Position numbers and translations under genes: made by a program. A DNA stretch of 64,000 nt from Tepidanaerobacter acetatoxydans_A (lineage in GTDB: Bacteria; Bacillota; Thermosediminibacteria; Thermosediminibacterales; Tepidanaerobacteraceae): positions 46,840 through 110,839 of the forward strand of contig JALHJR010000002.1 in the NCBI GenBank assembly GCA_022840405.1, read 5' to 3'. Numbering within the stretch: the stretch's first letter is position 1; each line of letters opens with the position of its first letter. Shown here in pieces: positions 24,604 to 33,707 of this stretch. Under the pieces are notes generated by a model, which was given only the letters and a program-made list of their open reading frames with translations, was not told where the DNA came from and ran no database searches.

Positions 24604-26364
24604 TTACTCACCTGCCCTTTCAATGGCATCAAATCTGCAAACCTGCATACAAAGGGTGCACCCGTTACAAGAAGCCTGATCTATCACCATTATGCCATCT
24701 TTAAATGCAATAGCGGGACATCCTATTTTAAGGCACATCTTGCATTGTGTGCATTTATCCGTATCTATGCTGCATTTGAGATTTGCTCTGTTTTTCTGAA
24801 CTTCTTTTAGCAGCGCACAGGACCTCTTGGCTATGATAACAAAGGGCTCAGTAGCTTCATAAGCCTTCTGAAGTGCTTCCTGTGTTTCTAAAAGGTTGTA
24901 AGGATCTACTATTTTGATATTCTCGTCCTTCACCCCAACTGCTTTGGCAATCTGTTGTATGTCAATTATCGGTGCGGCCTCACCGCTGAGAGTCTTGCCT
25001 GTACCCGGGTTTTGCTGATGGCCGGTCATGGCAGTTATGCGATTATCCAAGATTATCATAGCTAATTTACTTTTATTATAAACGGCATCCACAAGACCTG
25101 TAATCCCTGAGTGGAAAAAAGTGGAATCTCCCATACATCCAAAGACTTTCTGGTTTTTGCCTGCCTGTTGGAAGGCCTTCTCAAAGCCAATACCTGCCGA
25201 TATGCCGGCTCCCATACAGATTACGGTATTTGTTACATCAAGTGGCGGCATTACAGATAGACTGTAGCACCCGATGTCCCCTGTCACTACAACATCTTTG
25301 TATTTCTTCAGGGCGTAAAATATGCCTCTGTGCGGACATCCGGCACAAAGCACCGGCGGGCGTGTGGGTATTGGTACATCAAGGGTGTATACGGTTCTTG
25401 ATTTTTCCGGTTTGAGAGCTTTCTCAATGATTTCTGGATTTAGTTCACCACATATGGGCAAGATATCTTTTCCAATGCAATTTATGCCTAAGGATTTTAC
25501 AAAGGTTTCTAGGTAAGGTTCGTTTTCTTCTATGATATATAATGTTTCCACACCTTCCGCAAATTCCCGAATAAGCCTTTCGGGCAGTGGGAAACTAAGA
25601 CCTATCTTTAAATAAGATGCGCCATCTCCCATAACTTCTCGGGCATGCTGGTAGGAGATGCCGCTGGTTATAATACCGATTTTGCGGCTGCCCCATTCAA
25701 TGCGGTTTAAGGGAGTTTCATCGGCGTAATCTCTAAGCTGCACAAGTTTTTCTTCTACTATATGATGTCTAATCTTTCCAAAGGCCGGTATCATGCAGTA
25801 TTTTTTTACATCTTTTTTATATTCCTTCACACCTACATCTTGCCTAGTGCCGATATTCACTATCGATTTGCTGTGGCAAATGCGGGTGGTTACCCTAAGT
25901 AACACAGGCATATCATATTTTTCACTTATTTCAAATGCTGCTTTTGTATAGTCCAAACATTCCTGACTGTCCGAAGGCTCTAGCATGGCTACTTTAGCAT
26001 GCACGGCATAATAGCGGTTGTCCTGTTCGTTTTGCGAGCTGTGAAGCCCCGGATCATCCGCAGTTACAACCACCATACCTCCGTTGATTCCCGTGTAGGC
26101 CAAGGTAAACAGCGGATCTGCAGCTACATTTAAGCCGACATGTTTCATGGCAGCTAAAGCTCTAGCCCCTGCAATAGCCGCACCGCCTGCAACTTCAACG
26201 GCAACTTTTTCATTTACAGACCATTGTGAATATATCTGTTTGTATTCGGCAATATTTTCTAAGATTTCGGTGCTGGGTGTGCCGGGATAGGCGGCCGCCA
26301 CCTCACATCCTGCTTCGTAGGCTCCCCGAGCGATAGCTTCATTGCCCGTCATTATCTTTTTCAA
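24604..26364 (-). CDS. iorA: Indolepyruvate:ferredoxin oxidoreductase alpha subunit
   Basis: A 586-residue thiamine diphosphate enzyme that oxidises aryl pyruvates (indolepyruvate, phenylpyruvate) to aryl-acetyl-CoA with ferredoxin as acceptor. The N-terminal domain (MTGNEAIARGAYEAGCEVAAAYPGTPSTEI), a TPP-binding region (GCMGDSTFFHSGITGL, DNRITAMTGHQQNPGTG) and two [4Fe-4S] ferredoxin motifs at the C-terminus (C-x2-C-x2-C from about residue 537 and SCNGCTLCMQVC near 566) are intact. It forms an operon with iorB. It points to an anaerobic amino acid fermenter. The pair is inserted between tatD and metG relative to Bacillus. Confidence 0.95.
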   Translation of the reverse strand: MKKIMTGNEAIARGAYEAGCEVAAAYPGTPSTEILENIAEYKQIYSQWSVNEKVAVEVAGGAAIAGARALAAMKHVGLNVAADPLFTLAYTGINGGMVVVTADDPGLHSSQNEQDNRYYAVHAKVAMLEPSDSQECLDYTKAAFEISEKYDMPVLLRVTTRICHSKSIVNIGTRQDVGVKEYKKDVKKYCMIPAFGKIRHHIVEEKLVQLRDYADETPLNRIEWGSRKIGIITSGISYQHAREVMGDGASYLKIGLSFPLPERLIREFAEGVETLYIIEENEPYLETFVKSLGINCIGKDILPICGELNPEIIEKALKPEKSRTVYTLDVPIPTRPPVLCAGCPHRGIFYALKKYKDVVVTGDIGCYSLSVMPPLDVTNTVICMGAGISAGIGFEKAFQQAGKNQKVFGCMGDSTFFHSGITGLVDAVYNKSKLAMIILDNRITAMTGHQQNPGTGKTLSGEAAPIIDIQQIAKAVGVKDENIKIVDPYNLLETQEALQKAYEATEPFVIIAKRSCALLKEVQKNRANLKCSIDTDKCTQCKMCLKIGCPAIAFKDGIMVIDQASCNGCTLCMQVCRFDAIERAGE

Positions 26365-26475
26365 TAGCTCTCCTCCCTTACTATAAAAACAAATTTAAGT
26401 CTGCTGTAAAAGCAGGCTTCGACTGCCTGCAAGACAACGACTCTGTTGTATGAAATTATCGATTATATACACAAG

Positions 26476-26548
26476 TTTTCCACATATTATTCACATTTCC
26501 ACAAGTTATTCACAGTTATTGTGGATAAGTGTATGAAACTGTGGATAA
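26476..26548. promoter_or_regulatory. DnaA-box cluster 2 between metG and iorA
   Basis: Six DnaA boxes or near boxes in 73 bases: TTTTCCACA (26476-26484), TTATTCACA (26487-26495 and 26506-26514), ATTTCCACA (26495-26503) and two perfect TGTGGATAA boxes in reverse orientation (26520-26528 and 26540-26548). The two halves point towards each other. The gap 26365-26620 is otherwise non-coding. Confidence 0.7.
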
Positions 26549-26620
26549 ATCAAGGCGGAGTCTGATTTTTTACTTTTAGAATCCGCATTGATTGAAAATT
26601 TGTGGGGTGGTGGAGCAGAA

Positions 26621-28573
26621 TTATTTTACTTTTGCTCCGGAGGCGATGTTTCGATCTACTGTAATGAGTGTCAGGTTTTGTTCGTCGGATGCGGCCAGCA
26701 GCATGCCTTGAGATTCAATGCCGCGGAGTTTGGCAGGTTTTAAATTAGCTACTACCACTATTTTTTTGCCCACCAGTTCCTCCGGTGTATAATGTTTTGC
26801 AATTCCCGCGACTATCTGGCGCTTTTCATCTTTGATTTTTATCTGCAGTTTTAAGAGCTTGTCAGCTCCCTTTACCTTTTCTGCTTCCAAAACTTCGGCG
26901 ATGCGAAGCTCAATTTTTGCAAAGTCTTCAATCGAGATAGTGTTTGCACCTTCTTCTTTTTCATCTGCTTTGACTTCTTGTTTTTTGGGCTGCTCATTGT
27001 TTTGATTTTGCTGGGAGGCTGCATGCTCTTCTTTGCTTTCTTCAATCCTCGGGAAGATAATTTCCTTTCGCGAAACTTTAAGGCCTGGCAAAAGTTTACC
27101 CCACTCTTTTACACTTTCCCATGTATAAAGGCTGCTGTCTGTTATGCCGAGCTGGTCGAAAATTTTTGTTGAGATATTTGGCATAATGGGCAAAATGTGA
27201 ACGGCAACCACCCGCAAAGCCTCTGCCAGATTATATAAGACTGTGCTGAGTCTGTCCTTCTTGCTAGGGTCTTTAGCTAAACTCCATGGTACGGTTTCGT
27301 CGATATATTTATTGGCTCTGCCTATAAGTTTCCAGATTTCTCTAATTGCTGCATTTAGCTGCATGCTGTTTACAAGGGTTTCCTGAGTATATGGTAATTT
27401 TTCCGCCATTTCTATGAGTTCATCATCAGGGCCTTCTAAAAGTCCCGGAGCAGGTATAACCCCGTTGCAAAACTTTTCAATCATGGTCACCGTTCGAGAA
27501 AGTAAGTTGCCTAAATCATTTGCAAGGTCTGTGTTGTATCTTGCGATAAGATTGGCTTCACCTACAGACGCATCTTGGCCGTAGGGTATATCGCTCAAAA
27601 GATAATATCTTACAACATCAGGCCCGTATTTTTCCGCAAGGGCAAAGGGGTCTACTACATTGCCCAAGGTTTTAGACATCTTTCGACCGTCGGGCCCCAT
27701 GAGGAATCCGCCTACATTAAGATTTTTATAAATCGGAATACCTGCAGCTTTAAGCATGGTAGGCCAAAATATGGCATGTGGTTTGATGATATCTTTGCCC
27801 ACAAGATGTGATGCATGCTCCCAGTAGTGCTTATATTTTTCTTTATCTGGATATCCTAATGCAGATACATAATTTATCAATGCATCAAACCAAACATATG
27901 TGACATGGTTTTCATCCCAAGGCAGGGGTATTCCCCAAGATACACGCTCGCGAGGCCTTGATATGGATAAATCCCCTATCGGCTCTGAGAGGATGGAAAG
28001 AACTTCGTTTCGGTAGCCTTCGGGTCGAATGAAATCCGGATGTGCCTTTATATGGTCCCTTAGCCATTCTCGGTATTTTTCCATGCGGAAAAAATAGTTG
28101 CCTTCACGCCGCTTTTCAGGGACCATACCGTGGTCCGGACAGCAGCCGTCCACCAGCTCCTTTTCGGTGAGGAATCGCTCACAGCCGACACAGTAAAAGC
28201 CTTCGTATTCTCCATAGTATATATCTCCTGCATCATACACCTTTTGAAGGATGTATTGGACAACCTTTTTATGTCTTGGCTCGGTTGTCCTGATGAAATC
28301 ATCATATTCGATGCAGAGCTTTTCCCATGCCTCCTTAAATCGGGTACTGACACGGTCTACAAAGGCCTGAGGTTCTTCTTTCGCTTTTTTGGCTGCCTGT
28401 GCAATCTTCTCTCCATGTTCATCTGTGCCGGTCAAAAAATAGGAATCATATCCGGCAAGGCGATGCCACCTATTTAGAAAGTCCGCTATAACAGTGGTAT
28501 AAGCATGGCCGATATGTGGTTCGGCATTAACATAATAGATTGGGGTTGTAACATAAAAAGTTTTTTTACTCAA
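26621..28573 (-). CDS. metG: Methionyl-tRNA synthetase
   Basis: A 650-residue class I synthetase. It contains the HIGH-type motif (PHIGHAYTT), the zinc-binding region (CVGCERFLTEKELVDGCCPDHG), KMSKT near residue 300, an anticodon-binding helical domain, a charged linker with a Gln/Asn stretch (about 530-545) and a C-terminal EMAP-II-like tRNA-binding domain. The start is TTG at 28573, nine bases after AAAGGAGGACG; the open frame to 28678 extends upstream without need. A Met T-box precedes it. Confidence 0.96.
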   Translation of the reverse strand: MSKKTFYVTTPIYYVNAEPHIGHAYTTVIADFLNRWHRLAGYDSYFLTGTDEHGEKIAQAAKKAKEEPQAFVDRVSTRFKEAWEKLCIEYDDFIRTTEPRHKKVVQYILQKVYDAGDIYYGEYEGFYCVGCERFLTEKELVDGCCPDHGMVPEKRREGNYFFRMEKYREWLRDHIKAHPDFIRPEGYRNEVLSILSEPIGDLSISRPRERVSWGIPLPWDENHVTYVWFDALINYVSALGYPDKEKYKHYWEHASHLVGKDIIKPHAIFWPTMLKAAGIPIYKNLNVGGFLMGPDGRKMSKTLGNVVDPFALAEKYGPDVVRYYLLSDIPYGQDASVGEANLIARYNTDLANDLGNLLSRTVTMIEKFCNGVIPAPGLLEGPDDELIEMAEKLPYTQETLVNSMQLNAAIREIWKLIGRANKYIDETVPWSLAKDPSKKDRLSTVLYNLAEALRVVAVHILPIMPNISTKIFDQLGITDSSLYTWESVKEWGKLLPGLKVSRKEIIFPRIEESKEEHAASQQNQNNEQPKKQEVKADEKEEGANTISIEDFAKIELRIAEVLEAEKVKGADKLLKLQIKIKDEKRQIVAGIAKHYTPEELVGKKIVVVANLKPAKLRGIESQGMLLAASDEQNLTLITVDRNIASGAKVK

Positions 28574-28777
28574 GTTTTTCGTCCTCCTTTGAACAATGTT
28601 GTTGTGTGGGGCTGCAGGTAATGCCGCTTGCTCAGAATTCTTTTTCGGTATCTCTGGTTTAGTTTTATTAGAGTACAAGTCCCGACTTAACTTTTGCCAT
28701 ACAATATTAATATAGAAAAAGGGATAATTCGCTCTCCGGTATTACCTGTAGCCTTGATTTTTAACTTGTTTTAATAG

Positions 28778-29080
28778 CAAAAACCCCCGCCCCCAATATA
28801 AAAGGGGCGAGGGACTCTCGCGGTACCACCCAAATTCGCCTAATAAAGGCCTTTGCCAGGTGCGGGAAAATTTTCACCAAATATAAAACGGTTTAAATAA
28901 ATCTTCCGATACCTGAAGGATTTTAACGGTCCTTTCCCGTGACTGCCTACCTATCGGCAGTCAGACTCAGGGGCCATCTTCAGCAAGGTCTTTAGCACCG
29001 GCTTTCACCCGTCCCGGCTCTCTTTAAGCCTATCCCTCTTGCCTACTCTTCCCTTCACAGTCTTTGATTTGGCTAATTAC
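28778..29080 (-). promoter_or_regulatory. T-box leader with a Met specifier (metG)
   Basis: The minus strand carries the T-box core GGGTGGTACCGCGAGAG (28831-28815), then a terminator made of CCCTCGCCCC paired with GGGGGCGGGGG and a T tract near 28783-28778. Stem I begins near 29070. The GAAGATGGCCCC segment puts AUG at the specifier position, consistent with tRNA-Met. Uncharged tRNA-Met would favour antitermination and metG expression. Confidence 0.85.
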
Positions 29081-29119
29081 TTGGATTAATCAAATTTATA
29101 TCACATTAGGGTAAGAAAG

Positions 29120-29545
29120 TCAAGGAGGATCATACAGTTGTGATGGGTCAGCGCCAATATGTGCAATAATACCCCATTGGTCACGATCGATGAAAGAATC
29201 CTGAGAAAGATTATAATTTAAATACTTAGCATGATTTGCAGGCACAAACTGAAAACCACCGCGTAGATTTGCATTGTCGGTGAATCCAATTTTTGGACTT
29301 GTAGAAAAACAGATAACTCCTGGGCGTGCTGCCCAAAAACCATCGGATGATTCTTTGGCTAATGTTGCAGGGCGATACACTTTACCAATTACGGTATGTT
29401 TTCCCTTGCTTATTTACTACACTCACAACTCCATCTGCAAGATTTTCTATATATTTTGTGTTTAAGCTCTAAGTTTGGAGAATTTTCATCTGCTACGACC
29501 TCAGGGATAGATGCACATATGAGTTTACTTCTCTCTTATAAGATA
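29120..29545 (-). pseudogene. Decayed gene with at least two frameshifts
   Basis: The minus strand reads in three frames in succession: SKLICASIPEVVADENSPNL (about 29545-29440), then ENLADGVVSVVNKQGKTY, then VIGKVYRPATLAKESSDG... to a stop at 29120. The protein pieces join naturally at two frame changes, so this was once one gene. The remaining C-terminal piece is about 90 residues. I do not recognise the family. It overlaps the end of the HExxH gene by a few codons and sits at the right-hand edge of the accessory section, next to metG. Confidence 0.6.
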
Positions 29546-30148
29546 TTGCCTGCACAGCTCATTGTACTGTGTAGGTTTATTAATTTTTAGTGATAAGACA
29601 TCAATAAACTGGCAAATATAATTATCTAGCTCCACGTTGGTAAAGGCGAATGCGGCAATTTCTCTAAAAATTGATGCGATATTAGTGCGGCAACTCGGAA
29701 ATACAAATTCATCAGTGGGCATCTCGAAATTCTCCTCAATAAAATGGAAAAATTCATGAATGAGAAGGGCTTGTTCTACCTTCTGCACAGACCCTAATAG
29801 TTCTTCTGCTTGATCATCTTTCTGAAAAAGAGTTATAGCAAATTGATCATCCCAAAGTATTTGTTTGGTATCAATATCATAGTATGCTTTTTCGCTGACA
29901 TTTTTCAGCCTTAATGTTTGAAAAGTTTGTATTTCGGAAACACCGTAATCTATAAGCTCACTTTGTATATTTTCATTTTTCAATGGATATTTACTCGCCA
30001 AAGTTTGTCCGTATTTTACACTTTCATTATATAGCTGCTCCAATTTTCTAGATTCTATTTGAGCATACATAGGTGAAGACAACCAAAGACAAAAATCTAA
30101 TATTTTCACATTCACCGTTTCTTTATTCCACACTATGTTCACAACCAA
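29525..30148 (-). CDS. Uncharacterised HExxH protein
   Basis: A 207-residue cytoplasmic protein with His131-Glu132-x-x-His135 (LLIHEFFHFIEE) and a Glu163 in REIAAFAF 28 residues later, a gluzincin-like arrangement for zinc. No signal peptide or membrane segment. It overlaps the preceding FAD oxidoreductase stop by ten bases, so it belongs to the same operon. No known family was recognised. Could be a small metallopeptidase or a structural relative. Confidence 0.6.
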   Translation of the reverse strand: MVVNIVWNKETVNVKILDFCLWLSSPMYAQIESRKLEQLYNESVKYGQTLASKYPLKNENIQSELIDYGVSEIQTFQTLRLKNVSEKAYYDIDTKQILWDDQFAITLFQKDDQAEELLGSVQKVEQALLIHEFFHFIEENFEMPTDEFVFPSCRTNIASIFREIAAFAFTNVELDNYICQFIDVLSLKINKPTQYNELCRQYLIREK

Positions 30149-31491
30149 TGCTTGCCTGGTATGGCACCTTGATTTATAAGAGCACTCTGAAGTTCGGATA
30201 CTTTCACGTCAGCAAAATCAATGTTTTGCTTAACACTAAGGGAAGCAGCTAACCCCGCAGCCTCACCTAGTGCCATGGCAGTTGCAGAAATTCTAGCTGA
30301 AGCCAATGCTTCATGGGTTGCAGAAATACATCTACCGGTAACAAGCAAATTCTTGATTTTGATTGGCACCATAACACCATATGGAATATCATAGCAACAC
30401 TCTTTTTCTTTTCTTATCCAATTAAGTTTGTTGCCAGCTGGATCATGAATATCAATTGGAAAAGCACAAACTGCCACACTTCTTTCACTACATGTATTGT
30501 GAATAACATCATCGTCAGTTAGAGTTTCCAATCCTTTTATGCGGCGACTTTCTCTTATGCCTATCATAGGAGCAATATTTCTTATATAGCAGTGCTCAAA
30601 GCCAGGTACATATTTTCCGAAAAACTTCAGTAGTTCTTTTATTTGCTCGTGTAAAAGAAATTCTGCAAAGGTGAGATTTTTAACATTAATAGCAGAAAGT
30701 TTAGTAATTCGTGTCATATTTACTAATACTTCACCCGGATGTACACTCTGAAAGAATAACACTCTATCTCTGGGTATTGATAAATCGCCATTATTTTTAG
30801 CTTTAACAACCAAGTCGAAGAACCCTGAAACAGCTACGTAGTCATGAAGATTGCAATTCTTGTTTAAAATGAATTGCTCGGGATTTTGATAAACATAATC
30901 TATTACTTTTTCCAAATCTACCTCTGCAAGAGTAAAAATAAGTGTCATGGGTTGAGTTAGATTGTCACTGGTGCGACCAAACCAGAAATCTGCTTTACAC
31001 ATGGCAGCTAAATCCCCATCCCCTGTGGCATCAATAAAAACCTTTGCTTTATAAGTATCTAGACCATTTTTATTTACTACGGTAACACTTTTTACACAAT
31101 TATCTTCGCATTCCACTGAGTAAATATAACTATGCAGAAGAGTAGTGATACTCTTTTCATTATCTAACATTTCAAAGTATACCAACTTAAGTATTTCTGG
31201 ATCTATAGGAGTAATAGTTGAAACCATCCCAATTGGATCTGGAATATGTCCCAATGTTGCATCTTTCTGAGCCAAACGATCTATAATCTCTTGAGGAATA
31301 CCTTTGATGATTTGTTTTGAGCCTGAATGGAAGGTCATAATTGGACCAACCATGGCTGCAGTGTTCGTCCCGCCGGGATAAGCATTTTTATCTATGAGCA
31401 GAACACTCATGCCATTGCGAGCTGCGGAAAGCGCCGCAGCAATGCCACTTGTCCCTGCTCCTGCTACGATCACGTCATAATTTTTTTTCAT
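30139..31491 (-). CDS. FAD-dependent oxidoreductase
   Basis: A 450-residue flavoprotein of the FAD_oxidored (PF12831) type. The N-terminal dinucleotide motif DVIVAGAGTSGIAAALSAARNGMSV is at about residue 6-30, followed by KNAYPGGTNTAAMVG. The central block AKVFIDATGDGDLAAMCKADFWF and the C-terminal TGRCISATHEALASARI resemble enzymes of this family that act on organic acids. It lies 23 bases after the DUF4127 gene and overlaps the HExxH gene. The role in this cluster is unknown. Confidence 0.82.
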   Translation of the reverse strand: MKKNYDVIVAGAGTSGIAAALSAARNGMSVLLIDKNAYPGGTNTAAMVGPIMTFHSGSKQIIKGIPQEIIDRLAQKDATLGHIPDPIGMVSTITPIDPEILKLVYFEMLDNEKSITTLLHSYIYSVECEDNCVKSVTVVNKNGLDTYKAKVFIDATGDGDLAAMCKADFWFGRTSDNLTQPMTLIFTLAEVDLEKVIDYVYQNPEQFILNKNCNLHDYVAVSGFFDLVVKAKNNGDLSIPRDRVLFFQSVHPGEVLVNMTRITKLSAINVKNLTFAEFLLHEQIKELLKFFGKYVPGFEHCYIRNIAPMIGIRESRRIKGLETLTDDDVIHNTCSERSVAVCAFPIDIHDPAGNKLNWIRKEKECCYDIPYGVMVPIKIKNLLVTGRCISATHEALASARISATAMALGEAAGLAASLSVKQNIDFADVKVSELQSALINQGAIPGKHWL

Positions 31492-31514
31492 AGATAAAAC
31501 CTCTCCGTTCTTCT

Positions 31515-32996
31515 TTAAATATCATCATTTTTATATACTTCTATATCTACTTCAAAGGTTCTTGGCCAGGGTAACCTTTTTTTAAAATCACTAGTTTCAA
31601 TTGGCAAAAATCTTCTTATGAATTGCCTGTTTTTATCAAATTGGTAATTTAACATTTTGTTTGCCCTAGGGAGATCTGTAATATTCCAAATATCCTGGCC
31701 AGCTACCTGTAGTTCTTCTTGCAGTTCTTGCCGTATAAACGCTTGATAAATAAGATCATCTAGTAAGCGTTCAGTGGTAAAGCATTTATTTGCTGGCGTA
31801 TTTTGACCATCTACAGCTATTATCTGCGCAAGTATGGTGCCTAGTGAATTGCTGGCAGTATTCCAGGCAGCATAACCATATAATCTAGTAAGAGATATTT
31901 TAGTAGCAAGAGCCTCTAAAAAAGCTAAATCTCCGCCATTGGCATATACAAGGTCTAACAAATAACAGCATTTACCCTTCTCTATCTGTTCTAAAATTTT
32001 GTTGATCATAAGTGTTCGTTGGGTAGGAGTATAATCAACTATTGGCAATTTTTCCGGACAATAATCGCCTTGCTGGTCTGCTGGAGGTAATATGAATAAG
32101 CAATTTTTGGCATGAGGATCATGTATGATATTCATCATATTCATATGACTTGCAAGATTCTCTATAAATGGGCGATCTTCATAACGAGCAGTAAAGTAAC
32201 GATTCTCTGATAGCCACTGTACGTCACAAGTCGTCTGCCTCTGTGGTGCAATAGCTCGGACAGTAAGCTCCATACCCGCCTCATCCGTGCCATTATGGAT
32301 AAATACCCTATTTTGTAAACCATATTCATCAATCGTCTTTCTGATAATGTCTTGTTCAAAAACCTGTATCGCATCTTCCGAACAATCTTCTTGCAGAATA
32401 ACTAATTGCTCTAAGATCCCTTGACTTACCAAAGAGATGCATTCCATATTAATCGTATGGTTGCGCCGTCTTACCTCTAAAAATTCATTCAGGATTGATG
32501 ATGGAATTTCTTTTGTCAAATGAGCTAATTGAGCATTTGCTCTCTCTTTTTCCTCTTGTTCGCCTACTATTGATCGATATTTTAATCGAGAATACTCTGC
32601 GATCTTTTGCCACCAAATCTGACTTTGTTTGTCAACTGTGCTTATTGAAATACGCATCAAAACATTAAAAGCAAAAATTCGCAATTGAGGATTAGCTTTT
32701 TTAATATCATTTAATAGCATTAACTGTGACTGAGCTTCAGAAAGAGATTTTGTGCTATTGCGTGAACCGATCAATCCCCCATACAAGAGCTGATCTATCG
32801 AAATAACCAAAACATCCGCATCGCTACAATTTATTTTTAACCAGTCAGCGATTGCCCTACTATTGGAAGGTGTTTTAAAAAAGTCCATTATATCTATGGG
32901 GGGCACGATCAAATTAACCCCTCTTAAATTTGCAAGTTGTTGAGGAAACCGATAATTGCAAGGTCGCGAATCTAATGGCAATAAACAAATCTTCAT
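31515..32996 (-). CDS. DUF4127 family protein
   Basis: A protein of 493 residues starting at ATG 32996 (MKICLLPLDSRPCNYRFPQQ), nine bases after AGGTGAT; an ATG at 33014 overlaps the previous gene's stop. The N-terminal motif LPLDSRPCN and the following DADVLVISIDQLLYGGLIGSR are typical of DUF4127, a family of unknown function found in Firmicutes. The C-terminal half contains YANGGDLAFLEAL and YGYAAWNTASNSLGT. No catalytic mechanism is assigned. It is part of the HyuA cluster. Confidence 0.8.
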   Translation of the reverse strand: MKICLLPLDSRPCNYRFPQQLANLRGVNLIVPPIDIMDFFKTPSNSRAIADWLKINCSDADVLVISIDQLLYGGLIGSRNSTKSLSEAQSQLMLLNDIKKANPQLRIFAFNVLMRISISTVDKQSQIWWQKIAEYSRLKYRSIVGEQEEKERANAQLAHLTKEIPSSILNEFLEVRRRNHTINMECISLVSQGILEQLVILQEDCSEDAIQVFEQDIIRKTIDEYGLQNRVFIHNGTDEAGMELTVRAIAPQRQTTCDVQWLSENRYFTARYEDRPFIENLASHMNMMNIIHDPHAKNCLFILPPADQQGDYCPEKLPIVDYTPTQRTLMINKILEQIEKGKCCYLLDLVYANGGDLAFLEALATKISLTRLYGYAAWNTASNSLGTILAQIIAVDGQNTPANKCFTTERLLDDLIYQAFIRQELQEELQVAGQDIWNITDLPRANKMLNYQFDKNRQFIRRFLPIETSDFKKRLPWPRTFEVDIEVYKNDDI

Positions 32997-33010
32997 TACA
33001 TAATCACCTA

Positions 33011-33697
33011 TCATTTATCAATTTGATTGCGAAATTCAGCCACAGAACGGGCAATGCTATCGACTGTTTTGCCAGTAACTACAGCACCTAGCATTATGCC
33101 TGCAACACCGCATTGGCAAAGAGCTGAAACTTCTTCAGGCAAAATAGCCTTTTGAGTTGGCACTACTACCGGAATATCAGTACCGTGACAGATAGTATGA
33201 TATTGCAATAAATCTTTTGCAGTTAGAGGTTGTCCATAAGCTTGAGGTTTTATAATAGAGGCTTCCAGCACATCAATACCAATGCTATTAAAGGCTTTTA
33301 TATCATCTAATGTGTAGCTATAATCAATAGCAATCATTTTAGGTAATGACTCACTTTGTAACACGATTATAGGCGTATGATGAACGTAGAGCGAAACAAA
33401 TTCAAATCCAGCTTGAACTACATGTTTAAAATCATTTCTAGCAGACTGCACATCGCCACCTAATACTATGCCACACGGTCCTTTGGCTTCTGCAAGAATT
33501 ATATTTAGTTGGTCTTTTTCTCTTTCAAAATTACAAAAAGTCGTTTTACTAGCGCGATGTTCCACATTAATATGCACTTTTAAAACATCTGCGCCATTTT
33601 GCCATGCTGCCTTAGCAAGAACTGGATCGTTAGATGGTAAACTCATAATAAGAGTCATTTTAGGATCTTGTAAAAGTTTAACAAATCTGTTATTCAT
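33011..33697 (-). CDS. Putative TIM-barrel protein
   Basis: A 228-residue protein starting at ATG 33697 (GAGAGGTG upstream; a frame extends to 33727). The pattern of alternating strands and helices (NGADVLKVHIN, CGIVLGGD, GFEFVSLYVHH, GIDVLEASII, IPVVVPTQKA, GVAGIMLGAVV) suggests a small beta/alpha barrel of the phosphate-binding type, like NanE or tryptophan biosynthetic isomerases. A phosphate-binding GxxGIMLGAV near the C-terminus supports this. It lies between the HyuA-type gene and DUF4127, with a four-base overlap on the latter's upstream ATG. Substrate unknown. Confidence 0.6.
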   Translation of the reverse strand: MNNRFVKLLQDPKMTLIMSLPSNDPVLAKAAWQNGADVLKVHINVEHRASKTTFCNFEREKDQLNIILAEAKGPCGIVLGGDVQSARNDFKHVVQAGFEFVSLYVHHTPIIVLQSESLPKMIAIDYSYTLDDIKAFNSIGIDVLEASIIKPQAYGQPLTAKDLLQYHTICHGTDIPVVVPTQKAILPEEVSALCQCGVAGIMLGAVVTGKTVDSIARSVAEFRNQIDK

Positions 33698-33707
33698 AAT
33701 ACACCTC

